From Clostridiaceae bacterium (lineage in GTDB: Bacteria > Bacillota > Clostridia > Acetivibrionales > DUMB01), in contig DUMB01000050.1 of the NCBI GenBank assembly GCA_012840085.1, forward strand, positions 1 to 50,228: DNA of 50,228 bases, read 5' to 3'. Below the pieces are notes generated by a model. That model was not told the origin of the DNA. It did not search any database and worked only from the letters and a program-made list of their open reading frames with translations. Position numbers and translations under genes: made by a program. Shown piece after piece: positions 42,608 to 50,228 of this stretch; positions within the stretch are counted from its first letter, which is position 1, and every line of letters starts with the position of its first letter.

Positions 42608-45496
42608 TCAATCCCAGCCTACAATTTCTTTTAATTCCATATCTATTTTATTAATAATTTCTTCTGATATTGGCGTAAACGGATTATTAGCTATATCAAG
42701 GATTGTTATTGATTCATCATCCACCATCATGTCTCCGTACAATATACGCTCCACTAACTCTGGCACATATTTTTCCAATACCGCTCTGGATTTAGGATGA
42801 GCTAACATCTGAAGCAAGCTGCTTTGTACATTGAAACGTACAATATACTCCTTTATGGGGGCATAATATATTTTATAATAACCGGTATGTAAAATTATTG
42901 CTATATTACTGTCCATCCTCCGCCACTCTAACCCGGTTTCCTGCAATTCCACCCCATTTACCATTACACCGTGAGCAGGAGCATGAGGTAATATCAGTTC
43001 AGCTGTAGCGTTAAAAGGTATGCGGAACTCGTAATACAAGCCGTCTTCTTCAATCCTCCAGCTGCTCTCGTAACGCCCTGCCGCAGTATTAACAGCAGCC
43101 TTTGCCCATTTTAACAGGCCGTAAGGTTGAGGAGCCAGACGCACTTTACGGAAACCTGGACATTCCTCGACTGGGTTTATTCCGCACATGTTCCTGTACA
43201 TCCATTCAACTATTGAACCATATGCGTAATGATTCAGCGAATTCATCCCCAATTCTCCAAACTTACCATCCGGCAAAAGTGAATTCCATCTTTCCCATAT
43301 GGTTGTGGCACCAAGCTTTACGGCATACAGCCAGCTCGGAAAGTCATCGTTCATAAGCAACCTGTACGCAAGATCATTACATCCATTTTCGGACAGCACT
43401 CTACAAAGGTAAGGCGTACCAACAAAACCAGTTTGCAAATGATAATTGTTTTTTGCAAGTTTGTGTCTCAACGATCTTACTAAACGGTTTCTGAATCTGT
43501 CAGGTACAAGATTCATAAACAGCATTAATGTATAAGCAGTTTGGGTATCTACTGCCAGTCTGCCCTTAGGTGTAAAAAATTCTTTATTAATTGCCTCCCT
43601 GACCTCGTTTGATAGCTTTAAATACTCTTTATAAATATCCTCTTTACCTAATACCAATGCAGCCTTCGCCACTAACTCCGAAGAGTAGGCATAACATGCT
43701 GAGGCAATAATGTCATTTGGCGTGCCTCCTATCGGTCTGAACTGATCAGGTCCGTCCAGTGCCAGCCAATCGCCGAAGTGAAATCCCTTATTCCATAATC
43801 GGCTCCCGTCATCCTGTGCCCGTATATAGTCCACATAGCTTTTCATGCTGTCAAATTGCTGTTCCAATATTGCTGTATCACCATAATGCAGATATAGATT
43901 CCAGGGTATTACCGTGGCTGCTTCAGACCATACGGCAGACCCACCTGAAATAAAGCCGTTTATTTTCTCTTTGCTCATCCCAAAGCTTGGAACAACATGT
44001 GGCACCATTCCATCAAGGTTTTCCTGTTCTCGTGCAAGGTCATAAAGGTACTTATGGAAGAAGGCATCAACATCCATATTGAAACATGCCGTCCCGGAAA
44101 ATACCTGGGCATCTCCTGTCCATCCCATTCTCTCATCCCGCTGTGGGCAATCGGTAGGCACATCTAAAAAATTACCCTTCTGGCTCCACAAGGCATTTAA
44201 AAACAGACGGTTTACCAGAGAATTGGATGTCTCAATCCATCCGGTCCTTTCCATGTCAGAATGCACCACACATCCGGTAAAATCTTCGAGTTTAAGCTCT
44301 CCGGGCCATCCTTCAACTTTCACATACCTGAAACCATAAAAGGTAAAATGAGGTTGAACGACTGCTGGCTTCCCATCTGAAATATACCTGAATTCCGCTT
44401 TGGCTGTACGTAAGTTTTCACGGTAAAAACAACCGTCCTGCATTTCTTCTCCATACTGTAGCAATATTTCGCAGCCTTTAGGAGCACTAACTTCGAATCT
44501 GAGCCATCCTACCATATTCTGTCCCATATCCAGTACAGTCTCACCTTTAGGGGTAATAATTACTTTCTCAGGCCTTCGTTCCTCTACAATACGTACAGGA
44601 ATGCTTCGACGTGCCTGAATGCGTTCAAATCCTAAATCTATCATTCGTACGCCGCTCCATTTACTGTCGTCACCCTCAGGGCAAGACCAGTTTTCAATTT
44701 TCATGGTGGCATCCTGTATTTCACCGTCATATATATTGCTGTCAACTATATATCCTTTTGTTGCTTTCCAACTTTCATCCGTGCAAAATGTTACGGTGTC
44801 ACCGTCAGTATACTGTATTACAAGTTCACATAAAAATGTAAATGTATCACCATAGTGTCCCGCATTATTATTCAGGAAACCAAAACGTCCTTTATACCAA
44901 CCATTCCCCAGCATAACACCAATTACATTGCTACCGGATTGCAGGAATTCTGTAACATCAAAAGTTTGATACTGAATCCAATTATCATAATTATTGCAGT
45001 AAGGTGTAAGATATTCGTCTCCAACTCTTTTGCCATTTATCTCTATCTCATAAAGACCCAGGCCGCATGCGTATAAGCGGGCCGAAGATACTTGTTTCCT
45101 TATTTCAAACGTCTTCCTCAATAAAGGATGAATTGATTTATTATCCCAATCAGGTGTGATCCACCTGGCATTCCACGGTTCCTCCATTTTTGAAGTCTCA
45201 AACCATGCAACAGGACTAATAACCTCCCCTGTGTCTGTCCAGACTTTTACCCTCCAATAGTATCTTGTCCGTGGTCTTAATTCCATGGGCAGCCTGTAAG
45301 CGATACTATCAATATCTGTTGCCCTGCCGCTATCATGCAAAATGTTTCTAAACTCTTCATCCAGTGCTACCTGTACCTGACAGGCAGTTTGGATACGGGC
45401 ATCAGTTCCATCGGTGACCCAGCTCAGAAAGGGCTTCCCTAATTCAAATCCCAAGGGATTGGTAATTCGGTTGCATTTCATACGAGTAATTTCCAT
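42608..45496 (-). CDS. Alpha-L-rhamnosidase, GH78
   Basis: Removes terminal alpha-L-rhamnose from plant glycans such as rhamnogalacturonan side chains or flavonoid glycosides. About 962 residues from ATG 45496 (MEITRMKCNRITNPLGFELG), which follows GGAGGAG; the frame extends 63 bases upstream to 45559 without a site. The N-terminal beta domains (RPRTRYYWRVKVWTDTGEV) precede the (alpha/alpha)6 barrel with the catalytic motif DCPQRDERMGWTGDAQVF near residue 490 and FPSWLYAVKLGATTIWERWN near 740. There is no signal peptide, so it acts in the cytoplasm on imported oligosaccharides, consistent with the ABC transporter encoded just upstream. Confidence 0.94.
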   Translation of the reverse strand: MEITRMKCNRITNPLGFELGKPFLSWVTDGTDARIQTACQVQVALDEEFRNILHDSGRATDIDSIAYRLPMELRPRTRYYWRVKVWTDTGEVISPVAWFETSKMEEPWNARWITPDWDNKSIHPLLRKTFEIRKQVSSARLYACGLGLYEIEINGKRVGDEYLTPYCNNYDNWIQYQTFDVTEFLQSGSNVIGVMLGNGWYKGRFGFLNNNAGHYGDTFTFLCELVIQYTDGDTVTFCTDESWKATKGYIVDSNIYDGEIQDATMKIENWSCPEGDDSKWSGVRMIDLGFERIQARRSIPVRIVEERRPEKVIITPKGETVLDMGQNMVGWLRFEVSAPKGCEILLQYGEEMQDGCFYRENLRTAKAEFRYISDGKPAVVQPHFTFYGFRYVKVEGWPGELKLEDFTGCVVHSDMERTGWIETSNSLVNRLFLNALWSQKGNFLDVPTDCPQRDERMGWTGDAQVFSGTACFNMDVDAFFHKYLYDLAREQENLDGMVPHVVPSFGMSKEKINGFISGGSAVWSEAATVIPWNLYLHYGDTAILEQQFDSMKSYVDYIRAQDDGSRLWNKGFHFGDWLALDGPDQFRPIGGTPNDIIASACYAYSSELVAKAALVLGKEDIYKEYLKLSNEVREAINKEFFTPKGRLAVDTQTAYTLMLFMNLVPDRFRNRLVRSLRHKLAKNNYHLQTGFVGTPYLCRVLSENGCNDLAYRLLMNDDFPSWLYAVKLGATTIWERWNSLLPDGKFGELGMNSLNHYAYGSIVEWMYRNMCGINPVEECPGFRKVRLAPQPYGLLKWAKAAVNTAAGRYESSWRIEEDGLYYEFRIPFNATAELILPHAPAHGVMVNGVELQETGLEWRRMDSNIAIILHTGYYKIYYAPIKEYIVRFNVQSSLLQMLAHPKSRAVLEKYVPELVERILYGDMMVDDESITILDIANNPFTPISEEIINKIDMELKEIVGWD

Positions 45497-45553
45497 ACAG
45501 ACTCCTCCATTTATTTCCGCTATTTCTTTATGCCTTATAGCCACAAACCGGTT

Positions 45554-45673
45554 CTTCATGCCTTAATTGCACTGGTACTTTATGACTTAAATATACCGGC
45601 TTTTTATACCTTAAATACACTGGCTCTTTATACCATAAATACACTGGCTCTTTATGCCTTAACTGCACCAGCT
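45554..45673. repeat. Five 24-bp tandem units at permease 3' end
   Basis: Five units of exactly 24 bp, consensus CTTTATACCTTAAATACACTGGCT on the plus strand (45554, 45578, 45602, 45626 and 45650). The last is the permease's own 3' end and stop codon; the others lie downstream of it, before the rhamnosidase gene. The middle three are closest to each other. Confidence 0.93.
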
Positions 45674-46482
45674 GTCATTCCGGATATAATCTTCTTGTTG
45701 AAAAAGATAAACAAAATCAAAGGCGGAATCGAAATTAGTACAACATCAGCAAACAGTAAATTCCAGGAAGTATTATACATACTGGTAAAGTGGTACAGAG
45801 ATAGCTGTACTGTTATATTTTTGGCACCTGGAAGAAAATACAGAGGATTTACGAAGTCGTTAAAATACGTCACCGCAGAAAGAACGACTACTGTCGATGT
45901 AACCGACTTTAACAGCGGAAAAAGAATCCGGACATATAATCTTAGTGGTCCGCATCCGTCAATAATGGCTGCTTCATCAATTTCCCGGGGTATCGTTGCC
46001 ATAAATCCCTTGTATAGAATAGATGCAAAAGGAAATTGCAAAGCGGCTTCCACAAATACCAGACCCTGAATTGTCTTGAATAAACCCAGATTATTCAGGA
46101 CCCAAATAGTAGGTACAACTGCAGGGGGTATCATTAATCCTGTTAGCACCAAAAAATTTATCAAATTTGACCCTTTACCTGTTCTGCGCTGCAATATAAA
46201 ACCGGCCATGGAGCTAATGATAACCAGAACCAAGAGGGAAAGAACAGTTATGACCGTACTGTTAAAAAAAGCACGTATCACAACACCATGATTTGTTGAA
46301 AGTACTTCACTGTAGTTTTCAATAATTCGAAATTCACTTGGCCAGCTGATATTCATTTCAGCCGCTTCTGTCCTGTTTTTAAAAGAGTTCAGAATAACAA
46401 AGTAAAATGGAATTCCGAAGATCACCAGTGATAAAATAACTGCAAAAACTTCAACAAAACATTTTATGAGCTTCTTTCTCAT
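45652..46482 (-). CDS. Carbohydrate ABC transporter permease (MalG-type)
   Basis: Second membrane subunit of a CUT1-family sugar importer. 276 residues with six predicted spans, the first at about residues 10-33. The EAA loop that docks the ATPase is EAAIIDGCGPLRLYVRILFP near residue 190. It begins with a start codon overlapping the previous permease by 4 bases (ATGA). The final codons form the first unit of a 24-bp tandem array. No ATPase gene is in the cluster; CUT1 importers in Firmicutes often share a common ATPase encoded elsewhere. Confidence 0.94.
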   Translation of the reverse strand: MRKKLIKCFVEVFAVILSLVIFGIPFYFVILNSFKNRTEAAEMNISWPSEFRIIENYSEVLSTNHGVVIRAFFNSTVITVLSLLVLVIISSMAGFILQRRTGKGSNLINFLVLTGLMIPPAVVPTIWVLNNLGLFKTIQGLVFVEAALQFPFASILYKGFMATIPREIDEAAIIDGCGPLRLYVRILFPLLKSVTSTVVVLSAVTYFNDFVNPLYFLPGAKNITVQLSLYHFTSMYNTSWNLLFADVVLISIPPLILFIFFNKKIISGMTAGAVKA

Positions 46483-47345
46483 AAGTCCACCTCACTTCTG
46501 CTAAGATATTTATAAAGTGGGAAAGCTAAAATTGATACTCCAAGAAAAAGTATTACATTACCGGCTGTCGAAAGCCCATAAAATCCTGCCTGATATTGCT
46601 TGTATATAATCGAAGCAATCAAATCTGTGGCAAAACCAGGCCCACCCTTTGTCATAGCCCAAACCAGGTCAAAAGTTCTAAGACCGCCTATAAATGATAA
46701 TATGATAACAGAATTCATTGCCGGACGGCAAAGAGGCAGTGTAACGTTCCAGAATCTATCCCAGGAGTCTCCTCCATCAATACTTAATGCTTCATAATAC
46801 TGTCTTGGAATTGACATAATACCAGCTATATAGATAACCGTAGCTACACCTACACCTTTCCACACATCAGTAAGAGCAACTGAAAAAAGTGCAATATTTG
46901 TATTTCCAAGCCAATCCGGTCCCTTGATACCCAACACTTTAAGCCCCATATTGATAATTCCCCGAGACGGATGCATCATGCTGCTAAAAACCACACCAAC
47001 AGCAATGGTACTCAGAAGATTTGGAAAAAAGACCATCGAACGCAAGAAACCTTTTGTCTTTATTTCTGTACAGAGGAATACACCAAGCAATAAACCAAAT
47101 ATCACTTTTAAACCGCTGGTCACCACCGCATAAATCAGTGTATTTCTAAAACCAATATTCAATGAACTTTCGGTAAAAAACATTTCATAGTTTTCAAATC
47201 CGATAAACTCCCAGTCCGTGAGTGTCCAGCGGGTGAGGCTGAAAAAGAGTGATATCACTGTAGGCAGTAGAAAAAATGTGAAATAAATAATTCCTGCGGG
47301 AAGTAAAAATTTGTATGAGTATATCTTTTTCGTCAACTGCATCAT
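46479..47345 (-). CDS. Carbohydrate ABC transporter permease (MalF-type)
   Basis: First membrane subunit of the CUT1 importer. 288 residues, six spans, with a first span LLPAGIIYFTFFLLPTVISL near residues 14-34. The EAA loop YYEALSIDGGDSWDRFWNVT lies near residue 190. ATG 47345 has GGAG upstream. The hairpin at 47370-47394 separates it from the binding-protein gene and probably lowers its expression relative to that gene. Confidence 0.94.
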   Translation of the reverse strand: MMQLTKKIYSYKFLLPAGIIYFTFFLLPTVISLFFSLTRWTLTDWEFIGFENYEMFFTESSLNIGFRNTLIYAVVTSGLKVIFGLLLGVFLCTEIKTKGFLRSMVFFPNLLSTIAVGVVFSSMMHPSRGIINMGLKVLGIKGPDWLGNTNIALFSVALTDVWKGVGVATVIYIAGIMSIPRQYYEALSIDGGDSWDRFWNVTLPLCRPAMNSVIILSFIGGLRTFDLVWAMTKGGPGFATDLIASIIYKQYQAGFYGLSTAGNVILFLGVSILAFPLYKYLSRSEVDL

Positions 47346-47369
47346 CCCCTATTTCTCCTTTACAAAATC

Positions 47370-47394
47370 GGCCCTGCAATGAACATGCAGGGCC
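47370..47394 (-). terminator. Hairpin between binding protein and permease genes
   Basis: GGCCCTGCA-TGTTCAT-TGCAGGGCC, a perfect 9-bp stem, 45 bp after the binding-protein stop. It is followed only by GATTTTG, so it is likely a partial terminator or 3' stabiliser giving more binding protein than permease. Confidence 0.75.
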
Positions 47395-47438
47395 ACATAT
47401 TAAATTCCGTACAAATCTGAATAACGAAATTATTTATA

Positions 47439-48821
47439 TTACCATCCAGCAAGTCCAAGCTGTTTTGCTTGTTTTTCAACATCTTTATCATATTCCTGTG
47501 CGCATTCCAAAGGTGTCTTCGCACCACTGCCGGCCATAACGCAAATCTGCGGCAGATTTGGTCCTTTGACAGGTGAAAGGAATTCAAGTGCAGGTGAATT
47601 ATTGCCATTTTCAAAGTATGGCAACATATCCTTTACAGCAGGAAGAACATCGTCAGGAAGTGTAGCACCTTTAATAGCAAAGGGTCCGTTGGGTTTTTGC
47701 TTTGCTGCATAAGCATTAGTACCTTCCACTGAAGCAAAGACTGAAGCCCATTTGAGTGCTGCTTCTACATTTGAACCGTTTTTATTCAAATAAATACCTG
47801 CAGGCATCCAGACTGTAAGTCCGTTTTTATCCGCAGAATCGCCGGGCTGTGCAAACAGTCCGATATCACTGGCTTTGTCAGGGTAGTTTGCCTGAAGAAC
47901 CGGAAGGGCAAATGTCAGCATCGGATAATGTACTCCTGTACCTTCAGCCAGCATCTTCAGTGCAATATCATATGTAGTTGCAAGGAAATCCTCATTCATG
48001 TAACCTTTTTTATAAATTTCCTGCAGCTTTTCAAAGCCTCTGAGAGCAGCCGGGGTACCAGCAAATTTAGCTTTATTGGCCGTATAATCATCTGCAAAAG
48101 TTGGAACTTCAGCTTGAACATTATAGTAATCTGCAAGCAGAATTAACTGTGAAGTCCAGTCATCTTTGTAAGAACCTATTACAGCAGTCTTACCGGCAGC
48201 TTTAATTTTTTCGCAGTTATCCAACAATTCCTGCCAGGTCTTAGGAACCGAGAGTCCTAACTCTTCATACACCTTTCTGTTGTAAAGCCATGCACCTGCC
48301 ATGGTTGCTTCTCCAGGTATGCCATAGACTTTACCATTAACACTGACGCATGCTTTAAAGGAATCTATAACATTATTCATAAAAGGCTCGTTTGTAAGGT
48401 CTACAAAGTTTTGTTCAGGATTGAGCGCCTGGAAAAGTGATCCTGAGTTATAGAAGCACAAATCTGACATATCCCCGGTAGCCAGTCGTGTTTTTACCAG
48501 ATTGTCGCCCTCTGAGCCACTGGGACGAAGCTCAATTTCTGTTGCTATATTGTATTTTTCTTTAATAACATCAGCTACTGCATTTATACCATCCAGTTGC
48601 GCCTGGTTATCTATCAGAAATGTGAGAGTAACCGTTTCGTCATAAGCTTCGCTTTTTGTCCCTGTCTTGTCTTCTGAGTCAGACGTGTTACTATCACTTT
48701 GAGTTGCTTCACTACTATCTGCCTGTTTCTTTTCTTCACTCTTGTTACAGCCTGAAAAAGCAACAAATACCATCATTGCACAAATCATCAGCGCAATAAT
48801 TCTTAACACTTTTCTTTTCAT
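47439..48821 (-). CDS. Extracellular sugar-binding lipoprotein
   Basis: Substrate-binding subunit of the CUT1 importer. The signal peptide MKRKVLRIIALMICAMMVFV ends at a lipobox (AFSGC, Cys at residue 26), so it is lipid-anchored outside the cell; a Ser/Asp/Glu-rich linker follows. The body resembles family 1 binding proteins: VTLTFLIDNQAQLDGINAVA, MAGAWLYNRKVYEELGLSVP and KTWQELLDNCEKIKAAGKT. 460 residues, full length. AAGGAGGA precedes ATG 48821. The linked GH78 gene suggests rhamnose-containing oligosaccharides as ligand; this is inference. Confidence 0.94.
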   Translation of the reverse strand: MKRKVLRIIALMICAMMVFVAFSGCNKSEEKKQADSSEATQSDSNTSDSEDKTGTKSEAYDETVTLTFLIDNQAQLDGINAVADVIKEKYNIATEIELRPSGSEGDNLVKTRLATGDMSDLCFYNSGSLFQALNPEQNFVDLTNEPFMNNVIDSFKACVSVNGKVYGIPGEATMAGAWLYNRKVYEELGLSVPKTWQELLDNCEKIKAAGKTAVIGSYKDDWTSQLILLADYYNVQAEVPTFADDYTANKAKFAGTPAALRGFEKLQEIYKKGYMNEDFLATTYDIALKMLAEGTGVHYPMLTFALPVLQANYPDKASDIGLFAQPGDSADKNGLTVWMPAGIYLNKNGSNVEAALKWASVFASVEGTNAYAAKQKPNGPFAIKGATLPDDVLPAVKDMLPYFENGNNSPALEFLSPVKGPNLPQICVMAGSGAKTPLECAQEYDKDVEKQAKQLGLAGW

Positions 48822-48852
48822 GCTATATCCTCCTTTTTATTGTTGTTTTTAT

Positions 48853-48867
48853 TACAATATAATTGTA
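48853..48867 (-). promoter_or_regulatory. Operator-like palindrome before sugar ABC operon
   Basis: TACAAT-ATA-ATTGTA is a perfect inverted repeat 32 bp upstream of the binding-protein ATG; its minus-strand TACAAT could serve as a -10 box. A repressor or activator site is plausible, but no regulator gene is in the window. Confidence 0.4.
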
Positions 48868-48957
48868 TCAATTAACATAGGTTAACTACATAGAATAAAT
48901 AGCACTTCAAAATGTAAAATCCAGCACAGCTTTATACAAAGCATGTAATTCGGCTTA

Positions 48958-49068
48958 TAGGGGCATAGGAACTGATTTTTAATAACCGCAGGCACCGATT
49001 TTAATAATTATAGACATAGGTTTCTAACAATCATATACACCGTTTTTTAGTGATCAACTATGCCCCTA
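48958..49068. repeat. Inverted repeat enclosing ~23-bp tandem units
   Basis: TAGGGGCATAG (48958-48968) and CTATGCCCCTA (49058-49068) are perfect 11-bp arms. Between them lie three or four degenerate units related to CCGATTTTTAATAATCATAG. It sits after the SLH gene and before the sugar operon. Confidence 0.75.
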
Positions 49069-49083
49069 CTGCTCTTTATTTTT

Positions 49084-50228
49084 TTATTTATTGTAAATCC
49101 TGTACATCAGCACCGCAACTTCTGCCCTTATAGCTTTTTCTTTAGGACTCAGCTTGTTGTCCGAGCCCACAATGAGGCCATCCTTTACAAGAGCCGCTAC
49201 ACTTTCAACTGCATACGATGCAACCTGGTCAGCATCTGCGAATTTATCCAGATCTGCTGCTGTACCCTCTGTTTTCAGCTTGTTTATCGCCTTCAGTGCC
49301 CTTGCGGTCATGGTCATCATTTCTTCTCTGGTAATTTCCGCCCTGGGAGCAAATTTGTTATTTCCAATTCCTTTTACAATGCCAAGTTCTTTTGCAATTC
49401 CTACCTCTTCATAGAAGTAATCTCCTGTTGCAACATCATCAAAGTTGCTGCTGACTTCTGCCGTTAATCCGAGGGTTCTTACAAGAAGGGCAGCATAATC
49501 AGCTCTGGTTATGTTTGCAGATGGATTGAAAATTTTCCTCGTAGCCGAAGTCCCTTTTACAATACCTTTTGACGCAAGAACTTCTATTTCTCTCTTAGCC
49601 CAACCGTAATTTGATATGTCTTCAAATGTTATATCCACATACGCAACCGCATATTTGCTAAAATGTGTAGTGGTAAAGGTGACCGTTCCGGTGGAAGAAT
49701 TATATCTGCCGGAGTATACGGGTACAATAGTGCCATCGCCGCCTATGTACCATACTGTGATTTTTTCCCTGTCTTCGCTTTCCGATGGTGAATATGGAAT
49801 GGATACGTTTACATGCACATACGGGTTACCCCATGGAATTGCAACACCATTAACCCTGAAGTATATTTCAATTACAGGCCTGTTCCCTATTTTTTCTTTG
49901 GTTTCTTCGTCAAGTCCTGAAGTGTCTGCCCGGGAGATAACAAGTTCTATACTCCCCTCATCAGGCATTTCACTTTCTGCAAACATATTGGTTGGCAATA
50001 TAATAGTGCCTATCTCGGTTACTACTTTAATCAAATCACTTGAATTGCCTGAAATCAGCACCTTCGTGGGAATCTCAAGGACATAGGCATTTGCGTCCGC
50101 AATTGCAGGTATATTTACAGTAACAGTTTTTATTCCGCTGTCATCAGGAGTTGCTCCTGCAAAGGCCTGAGTAATGGCAGATTCCGTTACAGATGTTACT
50201 GCTTCACCAGTCTGAGTGTTAAGCACAG
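49084..50228 (-). CDS. S-layer homology domain protein, 5' end outside window
   Basis: Cell-surface protein held to the wall by SLH modules. The frame is open to the window edge; the C-terminal 381 codons are visible. The first ~200 residues are beta-rich and resemble the stalk-like modules found before SLH repeats (VNIPAIADANAYVLEIPTKV, GTVTFTTTHFSKYAVAYVDI). Three SLH modules follow: YGWAKREIEVLASKGIVKGT, FYEEVGIAKELGIVKGIGNN and AVESVAALVKDGLIVGSDNK, each ending in a TRADY/TREEM/IRAEV-like motif. The C-terminus is MYRIYNK. The N-terminal function, enzyme or adhesin, cannot be seen. Confidence 0.93.
   Translation of the reverse strand, partial: VLNTQTGEAVTSVTESAITQAFAGATPDDSGIKTVTVNIPAIADANAYVLEIPTKVLISGNSSDLIKVVTEIGTIILPTNMFAESEMPDEGSIELVISRADTSGLDEETKEKIGNRPVIEIYFRVNGVAIPWGNPYVHVNVSIPYSPSESEDREKITVWYIGGDGTIVPVYSGRYNSSTGTVTFTTTHFSKYAVAYVDITFEDISNYGWAKREIEVLASKGIVKGTSATRKIFNPSANITRADYAALLVRTLGLTAEVSSNFDDVATGDYFYEEVGIAKELGIVKGIGNNKFAPRAEITREEMMTMTARALKAINKLKTEGTAADLDKFADADQVASYAVESVAALVKDGLIVGSDNKLSPKEKAIRAEVAVLMYRIYNK

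Noticed and set aside
45530..46069. 179-codon plus-strand frame antisense to the ABC permease
   Set aside because: It overlaps conserved permease motifs on the other strand and its start is made of the 24-bp repeat; no ribosome site.
1..50228. tRNA, rRNA, insertion sequences or prophage genes
   Set aside because: I looked in all the gaps and saw no cloverleaf-like or rRNA sequence, transposase, integrase or phage structural gene.

Overview
The window looks like chromosomal DNA of an AT-rich, low-GC Gram-positive, flagellated anaerobe of the Clostridia. The flagellar gene order (flgM-flgN-flgK-flgL-DUF6470-fliW-csrA-flagellin), the S-box in front of metK, rubredoxin, the S-layer-homology protein, strong GGAGG ribosome binding sites and many GTG/TTG starts all fit. 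The combination with glycogen, rhamnosidase and S-layer genes suggests a plant-polysaccharide degrader near the Acetivibrio/Ruminiclostridium (cluster III) group; that placement is inference from gene content only. I see no phage, insertion sequence, CRISPR, rRNA or tRNA.

Layout. (1) 1-8.0 kb, minus strand: late flagellar operon, from yvyF through flgM, flgN, two tandem flgK paralogues, flgL, a DUF6470 protein, fliW and csrA to a short flagellin cut by the window edge. Two good sigma-D promoters are visible, before flgM and before flagellin. The flagellin leader carries two CsrA-type GGA hairpins, one masking the Shine-Dalgarno, so the FliW-CsrA-flagellin homeostasis circuit is complete here. 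(2) 8.2-23.8 kb, minus: housekeeping block of comFC, recD2, a small membrane protein, metK with a SAM-I riboswitch, ftsH, hpt, tilS, dnaB, rplI, gdpP, a MazG-like gene, pheA, and rpsR-ssb-rpsF. (3) 24-29.4 kb, plus: a mannose-6-phosphate-isomerase-like gene with a long structured leader, a membrane diguanylate cyclase with a Cys-rich sensor segment, and glycogen branching enzyme. (4) 29.4-39.7 kb, minus: an unusual 1062-residue GAF-like / PEP-synthase ATP-grasp / nucleotidyltransferase protein, glutamate dehydrogenase, a small unknown, an HtrA-type protease, DUF951, MscS, a class I amidotransferase-type hydrolase and glutamine synthetase, the last behind what looks like a conditional terminator. 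(5) 40-42.5 kb, minus: an ECF sigma factor with its membrane anti-sigma factor, rubredoxin (52 aa) and a small unknown. (6) 42.6-48.8 kb, minus: a sugar ABC transporter (binding protein and two permeases) followed by a GH78 alpha-L-rhamnosidase, i.e. uptake and cleavage of rhamnosylated glycans. (7) 49.1 kb to the edge: the C-terminal part of a protein ending in three SLH modules.

The most striking pattern not explained by the genes is in the gaps. At least ten intergenic regions hold degenerate tandem arrays with different unit lengths (about 10 to 31 bp). In several (rpsF, the GGDEF gene, DUF951, rubredoxin, the second ABC permease) the first unit contains the last codons and stop codon of the upstream gene, as if gene 3' ends had been repeatedly duplicated. 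A duplication of about 40 bp supplies the stop codons of the convergent glgB and PEP-synthase-like genes. Two loci, the manA leader and the glnA terminator, share the same unusual hairpin arm.
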